Shown here: one piece after another, positions 39,563 to 50,149 of the stretch
Layout of the letters: the number at the start of each line of letters is the position of its first letter
Position numbering within the stretch: position 1 is the stretch's first letter
NCBI RefSeq assembly: GCF_033958435.1
Contig: NC_134138.1
Location: forward strand, 187,461,298 to 187,525,297
Direction: 5' to 3'
Length of the DNA: 64,000 nucleotides
From: Carettochelys insculpta
Taxonomy: Eukaryota > Chordata > Testudines > Carettochelyidae
Notes under the pieces: model-generated
Told to the model about the DNA's origin: nothing
Database searches by the model: none
The model's input: only the letters and a program-made list of their open reading frames with translations
Position numbers and translations under genes: made by a program

Positions 39563-40233
39563 TCAATCTGTTCCTCTTCCCTATGGGGTGTGGATTGTTA
39601 CCACAATGGTTCCTAATGAGATGTTCTGGTACCATCCACCTAGAATGTGTTTACAACTTGTGCCTAGTGCCACTTAGGTCCAGATGCTCTTGTGCCCCCT
39701 ACTGCCCCCAGCCAAGCACCCAGGGATTCAGAGGGAAAAGCAACCTGATGCTGGGTTCCAGGCTTGCGTGGAGTTTCCTGCATGCTACTTCCTTCCTTCA
39801 GGATGTTTGGGGAACTACAGCTGCTAGGTACTGTCCAGCTCCCTTGTCCCTATCCTGCAGCAGTGTCTCCTGTTTCTGAACTGGAGAGCTGGGCTCTGCT
39901 GGGTCCAGCAGTCCCTAGTGGCAGCCAGCAGCTCAACAGAGTCAATTCTGTGGTGGAAAAAGGAAATTCTGTGCAGAACATTAATTTTTGAGCAAATATT
40001 GCATTGTGCAGTGATGAAGAATTCTGCCCAATGTAAATTACGCACCCTACTCATATGAGATTTCAAAAGCTGCAGAGATCAAGCCACTATCACTCTATGC
40101 TGAACGCCTATGATAGCCAGCTAAGAAGAACGTTCAGAGCACTAGAACCTGAACACTTAATTCATTCAGGACCTCTAATATCTCAAGCAGTGAAGGAATT
40201 GCAATTTTGCATTTCTACAGTTGCTTTCATTCT

Positions 40234-40300
40234 GCAGTGGGAGGTGGACTAGATGACCCCTTGAGGTCCCTGCCAGCACGATATTTCTATGGGTCTCTGG
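40234..40300 (+). mobile_element. CR1 LINE 3'-terminal scrap
   Basis: GGAGGTGGACTAGATGACCCCTTGAGGTCCCTGCCAGCACGATATTTCTATG is the CR1 3' end, less than 70 bp long. Confidence 0.7.
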
Positions 40301-40610
40301 ACAGATCACCTTAATGTTCCACTTTTTGTTCTGTTCAGTGTCCATCCTGATATCCAAAGCCTTTCATGTGACTGACCCTAACTATCTGAAAAACCACATG
40401 GCCTGAGCATGACTGTGCTCTTCCATGACAGCCATGTTGAAGTGGAACAATGAAACTTTCACCCCAGGGGACTCATTGCTGCAAGAGGTATGGATGCTCG
40501 TCAAGGTAATATTTTTCAGAGATAAATGCAAAAATCTTCTCTTTGACATAGCACGCCCACTCTCACACCCAACAAAGAAAAATAAGAAAGAACTGTATGG
40601 GAGAATAAAG

Positions 40611-40776
40611 CTAGGTCTACACGACAGCCTATGTCAACATAATTTATGTGTTGCATGTGCGTGCGCACACACACACACACACACGAAGCTTCTTTCACCA
40701 ACATAGCTTCTGCAATTCACAGCGGTGATTTTAGCAGTGAGCTATGCTGCTGCAGTGCCATACATGTAGACCTGCC
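40611..40776. repeat. Harbinger-like MITE containing a (CA)n tract
   Basis: The ends are CTAGGTCTACACGACAGC and, reversed, GGGCAGGTCTACATGTATGG. A CA run at 40666-40684 has expanded inside it. The element lies just beyond the NPSR1 stop codon and could be included in its 3' UTR. Confidence 0.55.
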
Positions 40777-41037
40777 CTCAAAGAAATGCATTTTTGCTAT
40801 TTTGTACTACTTGGGTGGCATTCAGCTGGAGACATATAACAGCTTCTCTGGAAATATAGGGCCACACTCAGACTGGGCATAAGGGCATGCAGTTTCCTGA
40901 ATCCCAGGTCTGAATTTGGCCTGTAGGGTGCACATTGAAAGAATTTACAATGCCGTTCCAAAATCCATAGGCTGCGGAGCAAGGCTGAGATGTCAGCATT
41001 CTCCAGGTTGTACTTGTGGGGTCTTGTTACATGCACT

Positions 41038-41128
41038 TTAGATGTATTCAGGCTTGGATGTAGCCTGCATATCCCGATGATCATTTCGGTCTCTGAAAAT
41101 TCCCCCTGAATTTCTTGTTTTTCTTTTC
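41038..41128 (-). CDS. NPSR1: NPSR1 last coding exon (C-terminal tail)
   Basis: On the - strand a pyrimidine-rich tract and TTCTGTTCAG acceptor precede the exon. It completes codon GG|G and encodes a basic 29-residue tail ending in DMQATSKPEYI before TAA (41036-41040 region; stop at 41038-41040). The human isoform A tail, as I recall it, ends HEMQILSKPEFI, so the register and stop position agree. A candidate branch site GCTAAAT lies about 25-30 bases upstream of the acceptor. The longer open frame covering this exon (40797-41204) is in a different frame and is not the gene. I found no clear AATAAA soon after the stop, so the 3' UTR end is open. Confidence 0.9.
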
Positions 41129-41288
41129 CTGAACAGAAGGTAAAAAATAAAATATTTAGCAAAATAAACAGAATTATGTATACGCAATTGGTAAAGTATA
41201 ACATGCCCCTCCCCTTTTATTTTATTTTATTTTTTAAAGGGGAGAGGATAGGTGACACCCAGCAGGCCCTGAAGTAAAGAAGCAGTAC
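41129..41288 (-). other. NPSR1: NPSR1 last intron, only 160 nt
   Basis: The intron runs from a GTACTG donor to a TTCAG acceptor. The donor departs from the GTAAGT/GTGAGT sites of the other introns. Retention would extend the receptor frame by about 18 codons past the donor to a TAA at 41234-41236. Confidence 0.75.
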
Positions 41289-41469
41289 CCATAAGAATGA
41301 CAGAGGGTGTTGCTGAAGATGCAGTAGATGAGGGGATTAATGGCACTGTTTAAAGATGGTAAATTCTGAATAATCACAGATGCGTAGAAGCGTTCTTTTG
41401 TCTCGGGGAGCAGGCTGAAGTTGTCCAGGATATCGAAGAGAAAATAAGGGCTCCAGCAGAGTATAAATG
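41289..41469 (-). CDS. NPSR1: NPSR1 penultimate coding exon (TM6-TM7)
   Basis: It follows a CTCTCTCTTTTGCAG acceptor. The split Ala codon G|CA joins it to the previous exon. It encodes FILCWSPYFLFDILDNF (TM6 with the CWxPY motif), the short third extracellular loop SLLPETKERFY, and TM7 with NSAINPLIYC (the class A NPxxY motif), then the juxtamembrane stretch to SYG. Neuropeptide S receptor is a plasma-membrane class A GPCR related to vasopressin receptors. Near-identity with the recalled human segment (CWSPYFLFDILDNFNLLPDT) makes the identification firm. Length 181 nt keeps phase with both neighbours. Confidence 0.96.
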
Positions 41470-41894
41470 CTGCAAAAGAGAGAGAGTCCTTTAAAATGTC
41501 TAAAGTTAGATGGGGTGAGTACCATAAAATAGATGGACCACATACTTGTTTGCTGATGTCAGAGTCTCTCTCCCTATTAGAAAGTCCCAGTTCAGGAATT
41601 AGTTATTAAATGTTCTCTATCTGCTTCTTTATTTTTATTGTAATAACCACAAAATATTGTGATTGTTCCAGTAAGTGTATTCCAAGATGTCCCCCAGATG
41701 TACGTGAGAGCTGACAATTAATTGCAGTTAGCTCATGGAAATAGTTAAAAAAATTAATTGTGAGAAAAATAGCAGATCAGACAGATGAGAAGCGTTGCAA
41801 CCATCAGAGCCAAACTCATGCACATCTATCAACTACTGCCCTGTGTGTGGGGAAGTGTTACTCAACATCCACAGAGTTCTTTTTAAAAGACTGA

Positions 41895-42055
41895 GTGTAA
41901 GGAGAGACACGTTGGGTGAGGTAACATCTTTTATTAAAGGAACTTCTGCTGGGAAGAGAGAGAGAGAGAGAAGCTGTCAAATTTACACAGAACTTTTTTC
42001 CAGGTCTGGGCAACTTAGTAGAGAGTCACAAGGTGGAACAGATTATTTAGCGCAT
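41895..42055 (+). repeat. Interspersed repeat family D
   Basis: GTTGGGTGAGGTAACATCTTTTATTAAAGGAACTTCTGCTGGGAAGAGAG...CAGAACTTTTTTCCAGGTCTGGGCAAC corresponds to a short repeat I recall from turtle and crocodilian genomes (GGGTGAGGTAATATC...). It explains most of the 163-codon open frame at 41795-42286, which is not called as a gene. Confidence 0.6.
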
Positions 42056-42297
42056 GTGGGTACATGGGTGGTGGGTGATCCCATGGCTTGGGAAGGCAAA
42101 ATCCCACAAGCCACATCCCTTCTGCCTGAGACCCCACCTTTCACCATGGCCACAGAGTCCCCGCCCTCCCCCAGTGGGCCACTGGAGCACCCACGGAGCT
42201 CTGGGAGCCAGCAGCATGGCTTAGTCATCCCAGAGCTCCAGGGAACCAGTGGGGAAGGACATGTTATCCTCTCTCCTGTTCCCTGAAAGACAAAAAT

Positions 42298-42500
42298 TTT
42301 GCCACAAGAAGCACCAGTGTGAATAGCGTTTGGTTGGCAGAAGCACGCTTCTGCCAACAACATGAACAATGCTCATGAGGGGAAAGGTATTTTGCTGGCA
42401 AAAGAGCTAACCAGAAGTGGCTACGCTGCCTGACTTCTAGTGACACAGCTGTGCTGACATGGCCTCACCACTAAAAGCTGTGTAGTGTAGACAAAGCCTC
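42298..42500. repeat. Harbinger-like MITE remnant
   Basis: The right end GTGTAGTGTAGACAAAGCCTC is typical. The interior has GGCAGAAGCACGCTTCTGCC, a short perfect palindrome, and CTGACTTCTAGTGACACAGC. The left end is worn. Confidence 0.5.
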
Positions 42501-42679
42501 AGCGTTCAGCAAAATTACAAACTTAGGCTCCCAGGCTTGGCCTCAGGTGTCCTAAACGATGAGGTCAGATGACTGATAAAGTGGAAATTCTCATCTTGGA
42601 ACGGAGTTAAACTTGTATGAGAGAGATCAAAACTCTGTGTTTTCAATACTTCACTTTCGAGTAAAGTCTTGCTCTACCT

Positions 42680-42880
42680 CAGGGGTGGGCAATATGCCAG
42701 AGGCAGTTCACCAGGCTTAGCTTCCAGTGATGGGAATGGCAATCTACAGCCAACTGGAGCTGCAAGTAGCCGTACCTGTGAATGCACTGGTAAATAAAGT
42801 GCCAACAGCTCTCCAGGGGCTAACCCTGGAGAGCTGCGGCCAGCTCGTGAGCTGCTTATTGCCAACACCTACTCGATCCT
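42680..42880. repeat. hAT-like MITE (CAGGGGTGGGCAAT ends)
   Basis: The left end is CAGGGGTGGGCAATATG. The right end, reversed, is AGTAGGTGTTGGCAATAAGCAG. The inner text CCAGGGGCTAACCCTGGAGAGCTGC fits this common hAT-derived family. Confidence 0.65.
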
Positions 42881-43066
42881 TTAAATAATAGTTAAACTTC
42901 TTCCTCTGTAAATGAGCCCATGTGGAACTTTCAGTCTCACATCTAGCTCTGTGCGTGCATGCGCGCGTGTGTGTGTATGTTTGCAAAAGTCTTAGCTCTT
43001 GTTTAACTCCAGAAAGAGACTCAAGTCCCTCTTTCCTCAATGTCACACCAGCAGGGGACACTGTGG

Positions 43067-43325
43067 CTATAGCTACATGGCAGGGGCTATCTTGGGATAC
43101 GGCAGTATCCTGCCCGGTCTAAGAAACGCACCTGTTGTCTTGAAACAGTTTTCGAGATAATGGGAGTGCTATTCTGGCATCCCTGTACCCCTCGTGGCAG
43201 GAGGAGTACAGGGAAGCCTTGAAATAAGGCTTTATGTTGGTATGTTACACTGTTCAGACAGTGCCACATGCCAAAATAGCCTATTTTGAAAACTACTCAA
43301 AATAAGCTACATAATTTGTGTAGTG
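43067..43325 (+). repeat. Partial copy of the MITE seen at 7708-8255
   Basis: It shares CTATCTTGGGATACGGCAGTATCC, GGCATCCCTGTACCCCTCG and CCACATGCCAAAATAGCCTATTTTGAAA with the older copy. It is cut off before the right terminus. Confidence 0.6.
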
Positions 43326-44470
43326 CAAATTCTTCATCATGACTAACAACCCATTGGTGTGCGATGCCGTCCTCAGAATTTTCTTATATCTTTCCCTGTC
43401 CACTGCGGAGTGGCTTGGTTTCTGTACACTAGCTCCGCACCAATCTACTATATCATCTACCCATTCTCTGTGGTAGTGCAACTTGCATATCTTATTTTGA
43501 GGTTAGGGGGCCAGGCAGATATAGCCTGACTGTCCACTTTTATACTTCTTACCTAATCTATCCAGGAACTCAGAAAAGGCCAGATTGTGCTTGCTTCCTC
43601 AGACTGACCACAAGCTGTCTCATTTAATCTAAATGGCCTACACAGTGGATATGTTCATGCAGCTAAAACATATCTACTGATCGGGTTTATACAAATATAC
43701 ATGACTTTTAAAATATAATTACATAATTGTGAGGCTAGGATGAGAAGCTAGACAGGGATGTGATATCAGGGCACAGAGAAGGCAGTTGTCATACAAAGGA
43801 TTATTTGGCTCTCTCTGGGTAGCACTGGCGAGAGGTAACTATTGAGATATAATGTAATAATTCATAACACTTTGCTTTTATATGGGTCATTTTGCCATTT
43901 CGAATTCTCAGCTCAGTTGAGCCCAATAACTGTTACCATCTGATGGCTCTTGGATAGTCCAATGGTAGGTGAGCTGCTGCTTTTATTTCAGAATGTATTG
44001 AAGACATACGCAGGTCCTAAAAAATTAAAAAAACACTACACCCATATCCACAGCAGACGCTAACTGGTGCTGGTGAGTAATTGCAGCCTAAAAGATGGTT
44101 TTATAGGAAAGCTGTAAACAACGGAAAAGGAGGGTTAGCAGTTAAATGTCGATCTCTGGCTGTTGCTACTGTGACACCCTAATTAGTCATCCTGGAAAAG
44201 TATCTGGGATTTTTTTGCTGAATGTTATTGACCAAATCAGCTCAACCAAAGAGTGACTACTGGAACAGCTATTGCTCTTGTTGAAGTCAGGGACGCTTTG
44301 GGACTCATCAACAGCTGTTTTGTTCCCCTGAAGTCAACTGTGCTACATGAGATTATTTCAGTTGAGGATCTGGTCCTCGCTGGGGTGCTGGAGCAGTGTA
44401 TATAGTATACAGTGCAGGGTGCCGAGAGCCATTGAACCAACCTATTAACCCTGTGTATAATCAGAAGTAG
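43326..44470. other. NPSR1 intronic DNA, nothing recognised
   Basis: No supported feature. Confidence 0.4.
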
Positions 44471-46302
44471 TCAAGAAAGGGAAAGCACAACTGGAACTGC
44501 AGCTGGCCAGGGATGTGAAGAGTAACAAGAAGGGTTTCTACAGGCATGTGAACAATAAACGGGTTATCAGAGAAGGTTTGGGGCCATTACTGGATGAGGG
44601 AGGTAACCTAGTGACAGATGATGCAGGAAAAGCTGAAGTACTCAATGCTTTTTTTGCTTCAGTCTTCATGGACTAAGTCAGCTCCCACACAATGCTCCCA
44701 GACAATGCAGTATGGGAAGGTGGGGGGCAGCCATCTGTGGGGAAGGAACACGTTCTGAGCAATCTAGAAAAACTAGATGTACACAAATCCATGGGTCTGG
44801 ATTTAATGCACCCAAGGGTACTGAGGGAATTGGCAGATGTCATTGCTGAGCCTTTGGCCATTATTTTTGAAGACTGTTGGAGATTGGGATTGATCCTGGA
44901 TAACTGGAAAAAGGCAAAGGTAGTGCCTATCTTTAAAAAAGGAAAGAAAGGCAATCCAGGATACTATAGACCAGTCTTCTTTACCTCAATCCCTGGGAAA
45001 AAAATGGAGGGGTTCCTCAGGGAATTCATTTTGGAACACTTGGAAGAGGGGAAAGTGATCAAAAGTAGCCAACATGGACTCACCAGGGGCAAGTCCTGCC
45101 TGACCAAACTGATTAGCTTCTATGATGAGGTAACAGACTCTGTGGACGTGGGAAAGTCAGTAGATGTGATAAACCTTGACTTCAGCGAAGTTTTTGATAC
45201 GGTCTCCCACAACATTCTTGCACATAAGTTAAGAAAATATGGATTGGATCCTTGGCTTATCAGAAGGATAGAAAGCTGGCTTGATGGTCGGGCCCAATGG
45301 GTAGTGGTCAATGGTTCAATATCCGGATGGTGGTCGGTTTCAAGCAGAGTGCTGCAAGACTTGGTTCTGGGGCCGGTGTTGTTCAACATCTTTATTAATG
45401 ACCCTTAGCAAGTTTGCAGATGACACAAAACTAGGGGGAGAGGTAGATACATTGGTAGAGAGAGAATCCAGAGTGACCTGGATAAATTGGAGGATTGGGC
45501 CAAAAGAAATCTGATGCGGGTCAACGAGAAGTGTAGAGACCTGTACATGGGATGGAAGAATCCCAAGCATTGTTATAGGGTGGGGACAGACTGACTCAGC
45601 AGCAGTGTGACGGAAAGGGACCTAGGGGTTATGGTGGATGAAAGGCTGGATATGAGTAAACAGTGTGCCCTTGTAGCCAAGAAGGCTAACGGCATACAAG
45701 GGGTGCATTAGGAGGAGCATTTTGAGCAGATCTAGAGAAGTGTTTGTTAGTGGTTGTACCCCTCTATTTGGCACTGGTGAGGCCATATCTGGAATATTGT
45801 GTCCAGTTTTGCCCCCCCGACCCCAGTATAAGAAAGATGTGGATGTGCTGGAGAAGGTTCAGCAGAGGGCAACAAAAATGATCTAGGGGCTGGAGCACAA
45901 GACCTACGAGGACAGGCTGAGGGATCTGGGCTTGTTTTGTTGACAGAAGAAAAGACTGAGGGGTGATTTAATAGCAGCCTTCAACTTCCTGAAGGGGAGC
46001 TCTAAAAAGGATGGTGATAAACTGTTCTCAGTGGTGTCAGATGGCAGAACAAGGAGTAATGGTCTGAAGTTAAAGAGGGCAAGGTGTAGGTTAGATATTA
46101 GGAAAAACTACTTCACCAAGAGGTTGGTGAAGCATTGGAATGCATTGCCTAGGGAGGTGGTGGATTCTCCATCCCTCGAAGTTTTTAAGTCCCAGCTTGA
46201 CAAGGTCCTGGCTGGGATGACTTAGTGGAGGTTGATCCTGCTTGAAGCAGTGGGCTGGACTAGATGACCTCCTGAGGTCCCTTCCAGACCTATGATTCTA
46301 TA
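44471..46302 (+). mobile_element. CR1 LINE, 5'-truncated, antisense in an NPSR1 intron
   Basis: It begins in the EN-RT linker ([20 protein letters not shown]...) and ends ...CTATGATTCTATAATG. An open segment 44692-45408 (238 codons) covers RT motifs LGLILDNWKKAKVVPIFKKG and VDVINLDFSEVFDTVSHN. Next come a deletion, the catalytic FADDTKLGG in another frame, several stops, and the C-terminal RLDIRKNYFTKRLVKHWNALP. It is closely related to the copy at 29401 but in the opposite orientation. Such inverted copies 13 kb apart could pair. Confidence 0.93.
44692..45408 (+). pseudogene. CR1 reverse-transcriptase remnant with frameshift
   Basis: An open frame encodes the RT fingers and palm up to [10 protein letters not shown] and then stops at 45406-45408. 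Compared with the copy on the other strand, 23 nt are missing just after AATGACC. The frame therefore shifts immediately before the FADD box. Other substitutions in catalytic-region neighbours (FSEVFDT for FSKAFDM) add to the decay. Confidence 0.9.
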
Positions 46303-46687
46303 ATGAAAACCACTTTGTCATGGGGCATGACAACCAACCCAGCACCAGCACTACTGGCCCATCTTCAGAGGATGCAGATTTAGACCTGGGGTGGAAATTA
46401 TTTCGGGCCAGGGACATGAATTTTGTTTGTCTGTAAGGCATGATGAAGAAATATGCCATTGTGGAAGTAATACACATGCACAGAACAAATGCAATTCCAA
46501 GTGAAGACATTCGCAATTAAACATACTTTCTCAGTATCCCTACCATTTAATGATGAACAATGAATATTGTTTATAGCTAAAACAACACCTCTAAATACAA
46601 AGTTCTGGACTACAGCCAGTCAAATCCCTCTCCTATCTGTACCACTGTTTTTACTCATACAGCTACCAACTGTATGGTTTCACTTAC

Positions 46688-46777
46688 CAAGAATAATTAC
46701 GACGCTATACTTGATAGCTTTAACTTTAGCCTTTGATATGAGCCCTCGACGTGTGTAGCTGGCACAGAATTTGCCAT
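46688..46777 (-). CDS. NPSR1: NPSR1 internal coding exon (ICL3 to TM6 start)
   Basis: It is preceded by TTATTTCCCCAG and followed by GTAAGTG. The 90 nt start with the last two bases of an Asp codon and end with the first base of Ala. They encode DGKFCASYTRRGLISKAK followed by VKAIKYSVVIIL. The basic ISKAKxKAIKYS segment at the foot of TM6 is diagnostic of NPSR1; the human version, as recalled, is ISKAKIKAIKYS. The third intracellular loop is where G-protein coupling is determined in class A receptors. Confidence 0.95.
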
Positions 46778-47889
46778 CTGGGGAAATAAGAGGGGAAAGG
46801 TCAAATGCAGGACTCCCAGTAAACTAGCAGGAAATGTAAGTGTCAATGAAGTTATAGCATATGGCAATGCACTAGGGACAACCTTCCACTAATTTAATTT
46901 AATTTAAATTAATGTCCAATAGACGCTTAGTAGTTGAGCTAGGTGTGACGCAACTGAAAAATGTTATTAATGTTCAAATATGCTGATTGATTAAAACCAA
47001 AGCTTCACAAGATGGAGTCAGAAGGGATGAATTTTTCCTTTTGGAAACTTGTTTTGGCAAAATTTTCAAAATTATCAATCCCCTTTTGACGTTTTTGAAA
47101 TGTGAATTGTTGCATTTTGTTCAAAACGTAATCTGATGTTGAACAAAATGCACCAATTCACGTTTTGAAATGCTAATTTATAGAAAAAATTGAAAAGGTC
47201 AAACTGGAAACAAAACATTTCAAAATTATCAAAATGAAACCTTTTAGTTGACCCAGTACCAATTTGTTTTGCTTTTTAAAATTAGTTTTTCTTCTATAAA
47301 TGTACTAGTTTTTGAACTTTTGTCCCGGTTTGGAGCAGGAACAACATTTGAAGTCGCAAACGCTCTGCCAGGCTACATCTACACTGGAGAATTTTGTTGA
47401 CAAAACCATCATTTTGTCAACAAAACTCATGGAGCATCCACTTCACAAATGTATTTGGTCAACAGGAAATCAACAGAATGCAGCACTTCTGTGGACAGAA
47501 TTCTGCCTTTCCCCCATGGGGCAGAAAGTCTCTCTCAACGGACTCTGGTGACAGAAAAGCAGTGTGGAGGCCTTCTGTCCATAAATAAAGTCCTTCATGG
47601 CACCAGACAGCTGGCCTGGGGGGATGGCTTGTCCGCACCAATCACAGCTCTATGCTCCCTGTCTCCAGCCATTCTTAAAGCTTCAGGGAACCCTGGAAAC
47701 AGTGCGGTAGGAAGCCGAGTGCATGGCAGCAGCATGCTGCTTGTCCCCTCACGCCACAGTCACTCCCTACACTGGATTCCAATATGACGTCCAAAAGCCA
47801 GCTACCCCATAACCCCCTGGGGCCCTCTAGGGACCCACTGGAAGGGACCTAGGAATGCCCGCCCAACCCCCCACCCCCCTCCAGGGCTC

Positions 47890-48510
47890 AAAAGGCCCGA
47901 CTGACCCTGTCATGGATCAGGCCCGAGCTTCAGGACCTCCTAAGCCTCTGGGCCGAGGAGGCAGTGCTATGGGACCCCTCTGCCAAGAGGCGCAGTGCCC
48001 CAGCATATACCCAGCTGGTCACCACCCTGATGGCACAGACCCACCCTGCTCTCACTATGGAACAGGTGTGAGCCAAGGTTAAGGAGCTCCAGCAGAGGCC
48101 TGTAGAGGCCCAGGACACTGTCTGGAGGTTGGGACAGGACCCTCCACCCATCCCTACTACAAATGAGCTCCACCAGTTCCTAAGGGGTGAGGACACCTCC
48201 CCTCTGACTACACTGGTGGACACTGCTGAGTAGGCCCCCGCCACACCACCAGAGCCAGAGGAAGATGAAGAGCTCCATGGGGCCCTACTGGAGCCAGAGG
48301 TGGACACAGGGTCCGAGGCCAGTGGGACCACACTTGTGATCACCCTGGACTCAGGCCCTTCAAATCAGGCCACCTCCAGGACACCACCGGACCTCTTTGA
48401 GGGACCCTCCATATGCAACCCATCCCTCACACCCCAGGACATAGGGGTGGGCACACAGGAGGCATTCTGTGAGTGTCTCCAGGCTGGCTCAGGTGCAACC
48501 TTGCGCTGAG
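47890..48510 (+). pseudogene. Harbinger Myb/SANT-like trihelix protein, broken
   Basis: In the frame containing codon 47913 the text reads LSWIRPELQDLLSLWAEEAV, then LWDPSAKRRSAPAYTQLVTT, LMAQTHPALTMEQV, a TGA at 48069-48071, and AKVKELQQRPVEAQDT. This is the tryptophan-anchored three-helix DNA-binding domain that PIF/Harbinger elements encode alongside the transposase. The following acidic linker (PEPEEDEELHGALLEPEVDT) is typical of these proteins. The stop fits CGA to TGA decay at a CpG. No signs of function remain. Confidence 0.8.
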
Positions 48511-50149
48511 GTCCCAGGATATGCAACCACGTACAAAGCAGCGTGTCCCACCTGGACCCAGCAGGCAGCCCCTGTGCATGGGTTCCAGCCCACTGCCACC
48601 CTCATAGGGGGCTGGACTAGCCCCAGGCCCTGAGGGTGGGGGGGTGCTGCCAGCCCCTGCCATGGCTGGAAGCAGACGAGACACATGGGACAGTGCGGCT
48701 GCTGGCACACGGGCATGCCCTCAGGTGACAGTAAGCACCCGCTCCCATGGACAGTGCTGCGAGCCACACGCATGTGTGGGGCCCCAGGGAGGGCCAGGCT
48801 GTGCCCTGCTCATCTTCCACCCCTGGGGGGGACCCCCTCTGTGGCTGCACCCCTTCCCCTGAGCTGCCAGCCTGTTGAGTGAGCTGCAGACCTGAGGCAC
48901 CACAAGGGCCCCTTGTCGCAGGGCCTGCCAGGCAGGCCACATATGCCTGTGCTCCTGGGATATCCCCATCCTTTGGCACATGGTGGGGCGTGGGTGGCCA
49001 CTGCTCCTGGTGGGGGTGGGGGAGGGACAGGATCTTAGGGGCTGTGTTGTGTGAATGGCTCACCATCTTTCCTCCTTGTCTTCCATACAGCTGTACCAAC
49101 TGAGGGCCAGGCCAGCCCTAGCTCCCCACCAGCGCCACCCCACTCTGGCATGGGAGTGAGCCAGCCCTGAACTGGGACCAGGGTGAGCCAGCATCCCACC
49201 ACTGTGAGGGCAGCCAGAGGAGCTGTCACTGGCCAGACGAAGACCTCCTGTGTGCTCACACTGCTGCCCTCTGGAGGCTCACAGACCTCCTGGAGTGGCA
49301 GCTTTGGGATGACCAGGAGTGGCAGATACTGGCTTAGGACCAACTGATGTCCCACTTTGATGCTGCCACTGGTGTCTGGTGGGACCTGTTGGACCCGGCA
49401 CCCACGGCTGCCACCCCCTTTTTCCTCACCAACCCTGCTTCCCCCATTTCTGCCCCTCTGTCCCTGCTGCTCTGCTCCCAGGCATGCTGCAACTGCTGCA
49501 GTGAGCAATGGCCATGGCTGGTCCCCCTGCTGCCTAAGCCCCCATTCCATGCCCGCCCCCCCACCATGCCTGCCCTCTCTGCTGCCCCATTTCCCCCTGC
49601 TGAGTCTGATCCCACAGTAGCCCCTCTGCCTCTATATCTCTCCATGTTCCTGACCCTAACACTGCCCCAATGGGGACCCCCGAATCCACAGTAGGAAGGG
49701 ATCCCGAGGCCAAGGTGGATGCTGCTCTGTGTCCCCCTCCCCCCATGAAGTCAGAACCCCCACCCCATCCTTGGACTGATGCCCCCCCCACCTCCTGTCC
49801 CAAGCCTCCCAGCCAAGTTCAGATGCCCAAAGCCCCAAGCTCCCGCAACTGTATATAGTTCTATACCATTGCACTTTGCAAATAGCTTTGGATGTCACCA
49901 TTTATTTTACACCTTTTTATATGTTAAAATAAAAGAGTCATTGGTTCACCACCCCCACATCCCTCTTTAATGGGAAAGGGTCGGGGTGAGGGGGTTGAAG
50001 AGAGGGGTCATTCTGGGGATGGGGTAGGGCTGCAGGCCTGAGGCTCCTTGTGGAGGGTCCTTGGGAGCCACAGGAGAAGGTCTCCCATAGGGTCTCCTGG
50101 ATCCGCACCCTGTCTCTGGGGGCTTGGTGATCAAAGCCATGCCCAGTTA

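Larger units (their letters stand above)
41470..46687 (-). other. NPSR1: NPSR1 intron, 5218 nt, with inserted repeats
   Basis: The intron is bounded by a strong GTAAGTG donor at 46687 and the TTTTGCAG acceptor at 41470. It contains family D repeat, MITE and hAT fragments at 41.9-43.3 kb and a 1.8 kb CR1 in antisense. The rest (43326-44470) shows nothing recognisable. Confidence 0.9.

Noticed and set aside
40797..41204. 135-codon open frame on the - strand over the NPSR1 last exon
   Set aside because: It is in the wrong frame. The frame that joins the upstream exon through a CAG acceptor gives the conserved SKPEYI end.
41795..42286. 163-codon open frame on +
   Set aside because: It runs through repeat family D and GC-rich repeat-like sequence; no domain and no splice context.
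47855..49900. Many overlapping proline-rich open frames on both strands
   Set aside because: They come from the GC-rich interior of the Harbinger element. Only the trihelix frame has domain features, and it is broken.
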